Shown: piece after piece, positions 52,311-60,231 of the stretch
How positions within the stretch are numbered: the stretch's first letter is position 1
Layout of the letters: every line of letters starts with the position of its first letter
Source: Curtobacterium poinsettiae
Lineage (GTDB): Bacteria > Actinomycetota > Actinomycetes > Actinomycetales > Microbacteriaceae
Direction of reading: 5' to 3'
Length of the DNA: 64,000 nucleotides
Assembly (NCBI RefSeq): GCF_025677645.1
Contig: NZ_CP106879.1
Location: 1-64,000, forward strand
Made by a program: the position numbers and the translations under genes
Notes under the pieces: model-generated
Database searches by the model: none
What the model was told of the DNA's origin: nothing
Seen by the model: only the letters and a program-made list of their open reading frames with translations

Positions 52311-54019
52311 GCCGGGTCTCCGAAACGGTGCGTCCGGACGTCCGGCTCGCGGTCCGCGGGGTGTTCAGGGGGAAGGATGGGAGGCCCGACATGCGTTCCG
52401 AAGGCGGCGAGCGCCGCGCGGGCGGTGACGTCGTCGACCGCGGGGTCGATCGGCACGACGGCACGCTCCAGCTCGTCGCCGCGTTCCAGGAGCATCCGGA
52501 CGGCGCCGAGCTGCACGGCGAACGACAGGTCCATGATCTCGACCGGGTTGCCCTCGGCCGCGGTGATGTTGATGCAGCCGCCGTCGTCGAGCACGATCGG
52601 CCCGCCGTCGGCCCCGGGGAACACGAACCGCTCGGCCTTCGGGCCCACGTCCCGCCGCCGGACCCCGGCGGCGATGGCGTCGTCGATGGCGATCTCCTGG
52701 TCGACCCCGCCGGCGACGGCGAGGACCGCGCCGTCCGCGCAGGCACGGAGCACGTCGAGGTCGATGGTGTCCGGCACCCCGGTGGCGCTCATGACGAGGT
52801 CGGCGTCCCGCACCGCCTCGACGAGCGGGGCCACGGTGTACCCGGCGAACCGCGCCTGCAGGGCGCGGACCGGGTCGGTCTCGGCGACCGTCACCCGGAA
52901 CCCGAGGGCGGTGAGCACCAGGGCGACCCCCTCGCCGACGTGCCCGAACCCGGCGACGACCGCCGCGCCTCCCGAGACAACGCGGTGTGTGCCGGACGCG
53001 AGCCCGTCGACCAGGTCGAGCACCGCGAACACCGTCGACTGCCCGGTGCCGTACCGGTTGTCGAAGAACGTCTTGGTGCGGGCGTCGTTCACCGCGATCA
53101 CCGGGATGCCGAGCTCGCCGCGCGCTGTCAGTACACGCAGGGGCCGCAGGCCGCTCGTGGTCTCCTCGGCGGCCCCGAGCATCGTCGGCAGCAGGTCGGG
53201 GCGCTCCTGGTGGGCGAGCCGGATGACGTGCGAGCCGTCGTCGAGCAGGATGTGCGGCGCGGTGTCGAGCATCGCGAGGGCCAGCTGCTTCTGCTCGGGG
53301 AGCGTCGCCGTGCTGCTCGCGAAGACCGTCAGTCCGGCGGACCGCAGTGCGTCGGCGACGGCGTCGTCGGTCTCGTCGGCGTGGGCGTAGACGACGACCT
53401 CGGCACCGGCGTCACGGAGCAGCAGGCTCAGCACCGCCGTCTTGGGCTCGAGGAACATCGCGACGCCGATGCGTGTGCCGCGCAGGAGCCCGCCGTCGCG
53501 GAGTTCCGCGGCGACCGACCGGGCGACCGGCATCGACCGTCGTGCCCAGCGCAGGCGGGCGTCCGCTGCGGGGTCGTCCTCGGGGTCGCGGCCGGTGGAC
53601 ACCAGGAAGACGTCGTCGGACAGCATCGGGACGGCGAGCACGCCGGGGCGGGCGGGTGCGACGGGGCCGAAGGCGTCCTCGTCGACGGCGGGCAGGTGTC
53701 GGCCGGCGTCGATGACGACCAGGGTGGTGCCGCGCGGGCGGTCGGTGGCCTGCTCGACCGCGGCGGTCGATTCCTCGGGCGTGCCGAGGCACCAGAGCTG
53801 GTCGACGAGGTCGGACGGCTGCTGCTGCTGCTGGTCCGCCTGCTCGGCCTCGCGCGCACCGAGTGCGGTCAGCAGGTGCCGCAGTGCCGCGGCGTCCCGG
53901 GGGTCGCCGCCGACGATGCGGAACCGGCGGGCGGCGACGAGCAGGTTGGTCGCCGCGGCGAACCGCCGCACGGCCGCCGATGCCCAGGCCAGCGTCGCGG
54001 GGTCGGGTGCTGGCGGCAT
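52307..54019 (-). CDS. Divergent adenosylhomocysteinase-like protein
   Basis: 570-aa protein related to S-adenosylhomocysteine hydrolase. NAD-binding GFGHVGEG (357-364), EETTSG (285-290) and TKTFFDN (Lys316, Asp320, Asn321) are kept. By eye, the substrate loop that reads CLHMTVQTAV in true SahH is AMFLEPKTAV here (His55 and Thr57 equivalents become Phe189 and Glu191), and DDGGD becomes DDGSH (260-264). The C-terminal KPDHYRY tail is absent, and an N-terminal region of about 150 residues with a poly-Gln run (63-67) is extra. It is probably not a standard SAH hydrolase. Confidence 0.8.
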   Translation of the reverse strand: MPPAPDPATLAWASAAVRRFAAATNLLVAARRFRIVGGDPRDAAALRHLLTALGAREAEQADQQQQQPSDLVDQLWCLGTPEESTAAVEQATDRPRGTTLVVIDAGRHLPAVDEDAFGPVAPARPGVLAVPMLSDDVFLVSTGRDPEDDPAADARLRWARRSMPVARSVAAELRDGGLLRGTRIGVAMFLEPKTAVLSLLLRDAGAEVVVYAHADETDDAVADALRSAGLTVFASSTATLPEQKQLALAMLDTAPHILLDDGSHVIRLAHQERPDLLPTMLGAAEETTSGLRPLRVLTARGELGIPVIAVNDARTKTFFDNRYGTGQSTVFAVLDLVDGLASGTHRVVSGGAAVVAGFGHVGEGVALVLTALGFRVTVAETDPVRALQARFAGYTVAPLVEAVRDADLVMSATGVPDTIDLDVLRACADGAVLAVAGGVDQEIAIDDAIAAGVRRRDVGPKAERFVFPGADGGPIVLDDGGCINITAAEGNPVEIMDLSFAVQLGAVRMLLERGDELERAVVPIDPAVDDVTARAALAAFGTHVGPPILPPEHPADREPDVRTHRFGDPA

Positions 54020-54061
54020 GTGCCAATCGTAGGGCGAGCGGCAGCGGCGCTCCGGCGCGGG

Positions 54062-55027
54062 TCAGCGCAGGCGGTCGGGTCCGGGTGTCCCGTCCCAGCC
54101 GGCGGGTGCCTGCGTTCCGTCCCACCCGACGGGTGCCGACAGGGCCTGCGTGCGTCCCCGGTGGTGCCGGAGCACCCCGACCAGCACGGCGACGCCGATG
54201 ACGCTCACGATCGCGAGCCCGATCACGTAGACGGTCGTCACGATCCCGCCGACCGCCGCCGGCACCATGCCGGACTGCGCGGCCGAGAACGGGACCCCGG
54301 ACACGACGAACGCGATCAGCGTGGCGATCGTGCCGTTCGCGTCCCACAGCCCGTGCAGCACCGAGACGACCACGTACGCCACGATCGGCGGCCACGACCA
54401 GCGGAAGCGAGCGCGTCCGGTGGCGGCGCCGAACAGCACCGCACCGAGGATCGCGGTCCACAGCACGTGCCCGACCGGCGCGAGCACCGCGCGGACCACC
54501 TCGGTCTGCAGGAGCGACGCCAGGTCGATCCCCCGGGCCGTGATCGCCGCGTTGAAGGCGTAGCCGGCGGACTCGAACGCGGCGAACCCGGCACCGATCG
54601 TCGCGCCGAGCAGCGCACCCTGCCTCGCCGTCTTCGGGCGGACGCGCCACCCCACGACGACGAGCAGGACGCCCTTCACGAACTCCTCGACGAACCCGAC
54701 GACCAGGTACAGCCCCGCTCCCTGCTCCAGGTCGGCCTCGAGCAGTGACGCCCCGAGTACCCCGAGGATCCCGCCCACGAAGAACGCCGTGACGAGCTGC
54801 ATGGTGCTGACCGTGCCGGTGACCCGCTCGATCACGAACAGCACGACGGTGAACGGCACGAGGAAGCTGCCGAGCAGGATGATCGTCGGCACGAGGTTCG
54901 TGTTCTGCGTCGACACCGTGACGATGATCGTGACGACCCACAGCAGGAAACCGACGAGCAGCGTCTTCCACCACCAGCCGTGGCGGTGGTGGGGGTGTGC
55001 GACGGGCGTGTCCCAGGGCAGGCTCAT
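54062..55027 (-). CDS. PrsW-family intramembrane protease
   Basis: 321-aa membrane protein with about 8-9 spans. The family motifs are present: FVEEFVKG (about 112-119), FAAFESAGYAF, HVLWTAILGA and a histidine in VSVLHGLWDA. The related B. subtilis PrsW cuts an anti-sigma factor, but no sigma/anti-sigma pair is nearby here. The C-terminus contains a short duplicated segment (PVGWDGTQ / PAGWDGTP). Lies 42 bp upstream of the SahH-like gene, same strand. Confidence 0.88.
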   Translation of the reverse strand: MSLPWDTPVAHPHHRHGWWWKTLLVGFLLWVVTIIVTVSTQNTNLVPTIILLGSFLVPFTVVLFVIERVTGTVSTMQLVTAFFVGGILGVLGASLLEADLEQGAGLYLVVGFVEEFVKGVLLVVVGWRVRPKTARQGALLGATIGAGFAAFESAGYAFNAAITARGIDLASLLQTEVVRAVLAPVGHVLWTAILGAVLFGAATGRARFRWSWPPIVAYVVVSVLHGLWDANGTIATLIAFVVSGVPFSAAQSGMVPAAVGGIVTTVYVIGLAIVSVIGVAVLVGVLRHHRGRTQALSAPVGWDGTQAPAGWDGTPGPDRLR

Positions 55028-55089
55028 GGGCTCATCGTGCTCCGGGCAGGGCGAGGGGTGTCACGGGAATGCCCCGGGGCGCTCCGACG

Positions 55090-55095
55090 TACTCT
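55090..55095 (+). promoter_or_regulatory. -10 element of the glutaredoxin-like gene
   Basis: TACTCT lies 6 nt before ATG 55102, a leaderless arrangement. Confidence 0.4.
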
Positions 55096-55101
55096 CTGCA
55101 C

Positions 55102-55371
55102 ATGAGCGATGCGACGAATGCCCCCGACCGCGTGACCATGTTCGGTGCCGACTGGTGCCGCGACTGCCGTCGGTCCAAGGCGCTGCTCGACACCCTCGGC
55201 GTGGACTACGAGTACGTCGACGTGGAGCAGGACCTGTCCGCGGCCGACCGTGCCGAGGCCATCAGCGGCCGGAAGAACATCCCCGTCGTGGTGCTGCCCA
55301 ACGGCAAGCACTTCGTCGAGCCGTCGGACGCCGAGCTGCGGGCCGAGCTCGAGGCCTCCGGCGTCGTCTGA
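55102..55371 (+). CDS. Glutaredoxin-like protein
   Basis: 89-aa thioredoxin-fold protein. The active site is DWCRDCRRS (Cys at about 19 and 22), with the cis-proline in IPVVVLPNG. It is close to the actinobacterial mycoredoxin/NrdH-like group, which reduces mixed disulfides with mycothiol. Starts at ATG 55102. Confidence 0.87.
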   Translation: MSDATNAPDRVTMFGADWCRDCRRSKALLDTLGVDYEYVDVEQDLSAADRAEAISGRKNIPVVVLPNGKHFVEPSDAELRAELEASGVV

Positions 55372-55474
55372 TCGGCGAACCCGACAGTCTTCCCAGGAAG
55401 CCCGGAGTTTCCTCGGAGGTCGGCCCTGACTCCGGCAACCATGCCGCGGCAACCGCACCCACGAGGAGGACACC

Positions 55475-55750
55475 GTGCTCGGTCTCATCATCAGCTTGAT
55501 CATCATCGGACTCATCGCCGGCGCTCTCGCCCGGCTCATCATCCCCGGCAAGCAGAACATCGGCATCCTCATGACGATCGTCCTGGGCATCGTCGGATCG
55601 TTCGTCGGCGGTTTCCTCGGGTTCCTGATCTTCCAGCACGACCCGATGGACGGCTTCTTCCAGCCGGCCGGCATCATCGGCTCGATCATCGGCGCGATCA
55701 TCGTGCTGTTCATCTACACCCGCGTCGCGGGCCGCGGCTCGCGCCGCTAG
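55475..55750 (+). CDS. GlsB/YeaQ/YmgE-family membrane protein
   Basis: 91-aa protein with three membrane spans and the family signature GLIAGALARLIIPGKQNIG (about 12-30) followed by GIVGSFVGGFLG. GTG start at 55475 preceded by AGGAGGA. The family is linked to stress responses and is named transglycosylase-associated without a proven activity. Confidence 0.88.
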   Translation: MLGLIISLIIIGLIAGALARLIIPGKQNIGILMTIVLGIVGSFVGGFLGFLIFQHDPMDGFFQPAGIIGSIIGAIIVLFIYTRVAGRGSRR

Positions 55751-55788
55751 GCACGACGCCGCCGGTCCGACCGGCGAACCACCACAGT

Positions 55789-55822
55789 CACCCCGAACCG
55801 CGTTCCCACGTGGTTCGGGGTG
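55789..55822 (+). terminator. GlsB-family gene terminator with T-tract
   Basis: An 11-bp stem (55789-55799 with 55812-55822, arm CACCCCGAACC), a loop with a 3-bp inner stem, followed by ATTTTG. It is the most E. coli-like terminator in the window. Confidence 0.75.
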
Positions 55823-55860
55823 ATTTTGCACGTGCGGGGTGCGATCGGGTCGTGTCGCCT

Positions 55861-55917
55861 ACCACGGCCTGGAGGCGCGGTGCGGGCCGGACCCGCACCG
55901 CGCCTCCAGGCCGTGGT
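55861..55917. terminator. 26-bp perfect stem, terminator (GGAGGC family)
   Basis: Arms 55861-55886 and 55892-55917 pair perfectly around a 5-nt loop. The core TGGAGGCGCGG appears in both arms. It lies between the convergent GlsB-family and TetR genes, next to the U-tract terminator at 55789-55822. Confidence 0.8.
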
Positions 55918-55953
55918 CGCCCCGCGCCGGGGGCGACGCGATGGTCACGCTGG

Positions 55954-56547
55954 TCAGGCGGTGGCGAGCCGCCCCATCTCGGCGACGACCGCACGAAGCC
56001 GCGCCGCGAGCTCGTCGCGGGAGCCGTCCGCCGATCGGTGGGCCGACTCGATCACAGCCGCCATCACGAGAGTGGTCGCGGTCCGTGCGGTGTCCTCGTC
56101 GACGCGCTCGGCGGCGACCGCCAGCACGGTCTGGCGCGCGTGCGCCATCCACTGCATCATCGCCGGGACCATCTCGAGGCGGGCCTGGACGAGCTCCTTC
56201 ATGCGCCGCCGGTCCTGCGGCAGGGTGACCGTCTGCGCGACGAGGTCGCAGAGGTCCGACACGAGCGGAGCGGTGGATCCGAGGAACGCTGCACGCGCCG
56301 TGTCCGAGACCGTCGTCGCCGGCAGTCCGAGCGCCGCTTCGGCCTTCGACGGGAAGTAGTTGAAGAACGTCCGCGGGGAGACGCCGGCGTCCGCGCAGAT
56401 CTGCTCGACCGTCACCCCGGCGAGCCCGCGGTCGGTGACCAGTGCGAGTGCCGACCGGTGGATGGCGGACCGGGTCTGCTGCTTCTTGCGTTCCCGCAGT
56501 CCGCACTCGGTCGCGACGAGGTCCTCGGTGGTGGTGGGCTGGTGCAC
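55954..56547 (-). CDS. TetR-family transcriptional regulator
   Basis: 197-aa regulator with an N-terminal TetR helix-turn-helix (about 20-66: RKKQQTRSAIHRSAL...VTVEQICADAGVSPRTFFNYFPSKAEA). The C-terminal ligand domain has MMQWMAHARQTVLAVAAERVDEDT, typical of actinobacterial regulators of EmrB/QacA efflux pumps. The GTG start lies 78 bp after the MFS stop, same strand. Likely represses the pump through the sites at 58756-58806. Confidence 0.9.
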   Translation of the reverse strand: MHQPTTTEDLVATECGLRERKKQQTRSAIHRSALALVTDRGLAGVTVEQICADAGVSPRTFFNYFPSKAEAALGLPATTVSDTARAAFLGSTAPLVSDLCDLVAQTVTLPQDRRRMKELVQARLEMVPAMMQWMAHARQTVLAVAAERVDEDTARTATTLVMAAVIESAHRSADGSRDELAARLRAVVAEMGRLATA

Positions 56548-56582
56548 GTGCTGCGCTCCGTCCTGTTCTCGGGTCCGTGCGA

Positions 56583-56620
56583 CGCCGGGCCTCCGCGTCG
56601 TGTGACGGGGAGGCCCGGCG
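56583..56620 (-). terminator. MFS terminator (GGAGGC family)
   Basis: A 12-bp stem (56583-56594 with 56609-56620) with an inner 4-bp stem, containing GGGAGGCCCGG. It lies just past the MFS stop and before tetR, so it probably lowers read-through into the regulator gene. Confidence 0.65.
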
Positions 56621-56624
56621 CGAC

Positions 56625-58685
56625 TCAGACCTGCGACCGACCGCCCTGGACGGGGATCGAACCGGTGACCGGGGCGGTGGGCGAGCCCATCGTGTCCGCG
56701 GCCCGCACGGCCTGCGCCTCGAGGTCGTCGGCGGTGCCGGCGTCGTCCGCCTGCTCCTGCAGGGCCGAGCTCTTGCGGAGCGGCGGCGCCTTGAAGAAGA
56801 AGCTCAGGACGAACGCGAGCAGGATCACCGCGAAGCCGACCCAGTAGACGGTCACGGCCGAGGCGTTGAACCCGGACATGAACGGCCGGGTCAGGGCGGC
56901 GTCGGCACCGTTCAGGTACGACGTGTCGCTCGTCTCGGCGTTCGAGTCGCTCGGGTCGTTCGCGCCCGTGTCGATCTGCTTCGACAGCTCCGGTGCGAGC
57001 TGGTCCACCCAGTAGGTGCGCTGCCCCGAGTCCGACCAGTCGACGACGAGCCGGCCGTCCTGCACGCTGGCGTGCGCCTTGTCGGCAGCGGCGGTGAGCG
57101 CCTGCTGCCGCACGGCGTCGGGAGCCCCGGCGGTGGCCTGGGTCACCTGGTCGGTGGCGGTGTCGAGACCGGACTGCACCTGCTGCTGGAGCGGGGTGAC
57201 GATCGGGTCCCAGATCTGGTCCATGACGCCCTGGTTCGCCTTCGCACCGGCGACCTCCGGGTCGAGCGCCGCACTGAGGGCGGGCTTGAGGTTCGACTCG
57301 TCCGCCGTGGCGTGCAGGATGTTCGTCGGCATGAGCGAGAACAGGACGGACAGCAGGACAGCGGTGCCGAGCGTGCCACCGATCTGGCGGAAGAACGTGG
57401 CGGACGACGTCGCCACACCCATGTCACGCGGCTGCACCGAGTTCTGCGAGGCCAGGGTGATGCTCTGCATGAGCTGGCCGAGCCCGAGGCCGATCAGGAA
57501 CATGCCGATCATCAGGAACCACAGCGGCTTGTCGATCGTCATGAACGTCAGGACGACGTAGCCGAGCGACACCAGGGCCGTGCCGATGACCGGGAAGATC
57601 CGGTACCGGCCGGTGCGGGCCACGATCTGCCCCGAGGCGATCGAGGCGATCATCAGGCCACCGATCATCGGCAGCGTCGCGAAGCCGGACTCGGTCGGCG
57701 TCAGGCCGGTGACGATCTGCAGGTACAGCGGGATGGTGAGCATCGCGCCGAACATCGCAAAGCCGACCAGGAAGCCCAGGATGGTCGCCATCGAGAACGT
57801 GCTGGAGCGGAAGAGCTTGAGCGGGATGATCGCGTCGTCCTGCATGCGGGTCTCGATCACCAGGAAGGCGACGAGGCCGAGCGCACCGATGACGTAGCAG
57901 GCGATCGCGCTGGCCGAACCCCAGCCCCACGTGCGGCCCTGCTCCGCGACGAGGAGCAGCGGCGCGAGCGTGACGATGACCGAGGTCGCGCCCCACCAGT
58001 CGATGCGCGGCTTGGCCTTGGCTTCGCCGAACTTCGGCAGGTGCAGGAACGCGATCACCATGAGGAGCGCGGCGACGCCGATCGGCACGTTGATCAGGAA
58101 CACCCAGCGCCAGCCGGTGATGCCGACGATCGAGCTCGCACCGGCGAACAGGCCGCCGATCAGCGGGCCGATCACGGACGAGATGCCGAAGACCGCCAGG
58201 AAGTAGCCCTGGTACTTCGCCCGTTCGCGGGGCGCGAGGATGTCGCCCATGATCGCGAGCGGCAGCGACATCAGCGCACCGGCACCGATGCCCTGGAACG
58301 CGCGGAAGGCAGCGAGCATGGTCATCGACGTCGACAGGGTCGAGAGCAGCGACCCGAGGATGAAGACCGCGATGCCGAAGATGTAGAGCGGGCGACGACC
58401 GAAGACGTCGGAGAGCTTGCCGTAGATCGGCGTGGTGATGGTCGACGCGATCAGGTAGGCCGTCGTGACCCAGGCCTGCTGGTCGAGGCCGTGCAGGTCG
58501 TCACCGATCGTGCGGATCGCCGTGCCGACGATGGTCTGGTCGAGGGACGACAGGAACATGCCCGCCATCAGGCCGTAGATGACGAGCAGGATCTGGCGGT
58601 GCGACATGATCGGCTTGCCCGGCGTGCTCGCCGGGGAGTCCTGTCGTCCGCGCGACACCTCGACGGGTGCGGTGGCAGTGGACAT
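56625..58685 (-). CDS. MFS drug efflux pump, DHA2 (EmrB/QacA) family
   Basis: 686-aa, 14-span proton-driven efflux transporter. Family motifs are intact: LDQTIVGTAIRTIG (motif D, about 48-61), GKLSDVFGRRPLY (motif A, about 90-102), and GISSVIGPLIGGLFAG (motif C, about 168-183). A large extracytoplasmic loop (about 470-600) lies before the last span, as in actinobacterial members of the family. Regulated, on layout, by the adjacent TetR protein. Substrates unknown. Confidence 0.93.
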   Translation of the reverse strand: MSTATAPVEVSRGRQDSPASTPGKPIMSHRQILLVIYGLMAGMFLSSLDQTIVGTAIRTIGDDLHGLDQQAWVTTAYLIASTITTPIYGKLSDVFGRRPLYIFGIAVFILGSLLSTLSTSMTMLAAFRAFQGIGAGALMSLPLAIMGDILAPRERAKYQGYFLAVFGISSVIGPLIGGLFAGASSIVGITGWRWVFLINVPIGVAALLMVIAFLHLPKFGEAKAKPRIDWWGATSVIVTLAPLLLVAEQGRTWGWGSASAIACYVIGALGLVAFLVIETRMQDDAIIPLKLFRSSTFSMATILGFLVGFAMFGAMLTIPLYLQIVTGLTPTESGFATLPMIGGLMIASIASGQIVARTGRYRIFPVIGTALVSLGYVVLTFMTIDKPLWFLMIGMFLIGLGLGQLMQSITLASQNSVQPRDMGVATSSATFFRQIGGTLGTAVLLSVLFSLMPTNILHATADESNLKPALSAALDPEVAGAKANQGVMDQIWDPIVTPLQQQVQSGLDTATDQVTQATAGAPDAVRQQALTAAADKAHASVQDGRLVVDWSDSGQRTYWVDQLAPELSKQIDTGANDPSDSNAETSDTSYLNGADAALTRPFMSGFNASAVTVYWVGFAVILLAFVLSFFFKAPPLRKSSALQEQADDAGTADDLEAQAVRAADTMGSPTAPVTGSIPVQGGRSQV

Positions 58686-58755
58686 GCGGGGTTCCTCACA
58701 GGGGATGTGGCGTGGTGGTCGTCGGCCTGGTCGGGACCCCGAACGGGTGCCAACC

Positions 58756-58770
58756 TTGCAGGCTCTGCAA
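58756..58770. promoter_or_regulatory. Operator O1 (TetR-type) at the MFS start site
   Basis: TTGCAGGCTCTGCAA, perfect 6-bp arms with a 3-bp centre, overlaps the last base of the MFS -10 (58770-58775) and the expected start point. A second similar site is O2 (58788-58806). Confidence 0.6.
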
Positions 58771-58799
58771 ATTTACATCGCGAGCACCTTTGCCGCCAA
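58770..58799 (-). promoter_or_regulatory. MFS pump promoter
   Basis: -35 TTGGCG (58794-58799), 18-bp spacer, -10 TAAATT (58770-58775) on the minus strand. Both hexamers are framed by operator-like palindromes. Confidence 0.6.
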
Positions 58800-58806
58800 C
58801 GCAAAG
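58788..58806. promoter_or_regulatory. Operator O2 (TetR-type) over the MFS -35
   Basis: CTTTGC-N7-GCAAAG; the 7-bp centre holds the -35 hexamer TTGGCG of the MFS promoter. The half-site TTGC/GCAA is shared with O1. Confidence 0.55.
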
Positions 58807-58842
58807 TTGCCGAGCATGCATGTTCGTGTACGGGTTCTCAGG

Positions 58843-58848
58843 TAGCGT
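58843..58848 (+). promoter_or_regulatory. -10 element of the APH-like gene
   Basis: TAGCGT lies 6 nt before ATG 58855 in the plus direction, facing away from the MFS promoter. Confidence 0.4.
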
Positions 58849-58854
58849 CGGCGC

Positions 58855-59736
58855 ATGGGGCGAACCAGCTGGACCGACGTACCGACGACGCTGCGGCAGC
58901 GGGTGGCGTGGGTGCTGGGCGGTCCGGTCGTGACCGCCGAGTCCCAGGCGAGCGGGTGGTCTCCTGGCAGCGCCGACCGGGTGACGACCGCGGGGGGACG
59001 ACGAGCCTTCGTGAAGACGGTGTCGCGCTCGCGCAACGAGGACGCGCTCGAGCTGCACCGTCGCGAAGCCGCGGTCATGGCACAACTGCCGACGACCGTG
59101 CAGGCGCCGCAGCTGCTCGACTCACTGCACACCACGGTCGACGGCGACGACTGGGTCGCGCTCGTGCTCGACGACGTCGCGGGCCAGCACCCGGGCCGGC
59201 ACCTCGACGGATCGGACACGGCGGCCGTGCTCGACGCGCTCCACACGCTGCCACCCGCGACCGGTGGGCTGGCGACGCTCCCCCGCATCGCCGAGGACCT
59301 GCGCGGCGAGTTCGGCGCCTGGGACCGGATGCTGGCCGACGACGCGGACGCCGCTCGCGTCGCAGAGGTCGTCCCGCCCCACGTCCTCGACGCCGGCACC
59401 GCGATCGCGCGCGCGGCTTCCGGGGCAGCAGCGCTCGTCTGGGTGGTCGACTGGCCCTGGGCGAGCGTGGGCGCGCACTGGCTCGACCCGCTGACCTACC
59501 TGCTCGACACGCTCGTCCGCGGCGAGGACGCCGACGTCGAGCGTCACCTCGCCACGCACCCGGTGTTCGCCGAGGTACCGGCCGACACGATCGACGCCGT
59601 GCTGGCCGGGCTCGCCGGGTTGTTCTTCGAGCACGCCCTGCAGCCGGCGCCGCCGAACATGCCCACGATCCGCGACTTCCAGCGGCGCGAGGGTGTGGCG
59701 GCCGCCGAGTGGCTGCTCCGGCGCTGGGCCGAGTGA
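58855..59736 (+). CDS. APH-like protein lacking the catalytic loop (probable pseudokinase)
   Basis: 293-aa protein of the aminoglycoside/choline phosphotransferase fold. It has the N-lobe with a likely ATP lysine (GRRAFVKTVS, about 47-56), QAPQLLDS, LVLDDVAGQHPG, and the metal-loop motif VVDWPWASVG (about 201-210). The catalytic loop that should read H-x-D-x-R-x-D-N about 10-15 residues before VVDWP is missing: the sequence runs IARAASGAAALVWVVDWP. Frame is intact. It may be a pseudokinase or a recently inactivated gene. It is divergent from the MFS pump. Confidence 0.75.
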   Translation: MGRTSWTDVPTTLRQRVAWVLGGPVVTAESQASGWSPGSADRVTTAGGRRAFVKTVSRSRNEDALELHRREAAVMAQLPTTVQAPQLLDSLHTTVDGDDWVALVLDDVAGQHPGRHLDGSDTAAVLDALHTLPPATGGLATLPRIAEDLRGEFGAWDRMLADDADAARVAEVVPPHVLDAGTAIARAASGAAALVWVVDWPWASVGAHWLDPLTYLLDTLVRGEDADVERHLATHPVFAEVPADTIDAVLAGLAGLFFEHALQPAPPNMPTIRDFQRREGVAAAEWLLRRWAE

Positions 59737-59794
59737 CAGCGTGCCCGCCCGAGCGGGGGACGCGTCTGTCCAGGGAGCGCAGCGCACCGGAGCG

Positions 59795-59800
59795 TACGGT
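59795..59800 (+). promoter_or_regulatory. -10 element of the 129-aa protein gene
   Basis: TACGGT lies 7 nt before ATG 59808, a leaderless arrangement. Confidence 0.4.
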
Positions 59801-59807
59801 CCACCGC

Positions 59808-60197
59808 ATGACTGATGAGCACCGCACCCCGCGTCCCGAAGACGACGCCGCGCGCCTCGGTCTCGTCGTCGTCGGAGAGGCAGCAGCCCTGCAGTCCGGC
59901 GACGAGGCGGCACTGGACGCGAGCGAGCAGAACATCCGCGACACCCTCGACGAACTGGTCGACGAGCCCCTGACCCCGCGGCAGGAGGAGGTCGTCGAGC
60001 GACTCGCCTCGGCCGGCGGCACCCTGACCGCCGGACTCAGCGGCGCCCTCGCCGCCCAGACCGGTCGCAGCGTCGACGACGTGCTCGAGGGCGCGGCCCG
60101 CAGCGTCGTCTGGCAGCAGCGGCTCGCGGACGCGCGTGAGGACGCCGGCGCACAGCAGCGCGACCCGCAGAACGGCAACGGGCGCGACGAGGGCTGA
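59808..60197 (+). CDS. Conserved hypothetical protein
   Basis: 129-aa acidic soluble protein with no known motif. It begins with charged residues (MTDEHRTPRPEDD), has long helices (about 18-58 and 85-112), and a Gly/Asn/Arg-rich tail. A TACGGT box 7 nt upstream supports the ATG. Convergent with the flotillin-like gene, 34 bp apart and without an obvious hairpin. Confidence 0.7.
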   Translation: MTDEHRTPRPEDDAARLGLVVVGEAAALQSGDEAALDASEQNIRDTLDELVDEPLTPRQEEVVERLASAGGTLTAGLSGALAAQTGRSVDDVLEGAARSVVWQQRLADAREDAGAQQRDPQNGNGRDEG

Positions 60198-60231
60198 TCC
60201 CCCGACGCGCCCGCTGCAGGCACCCGCTCGG

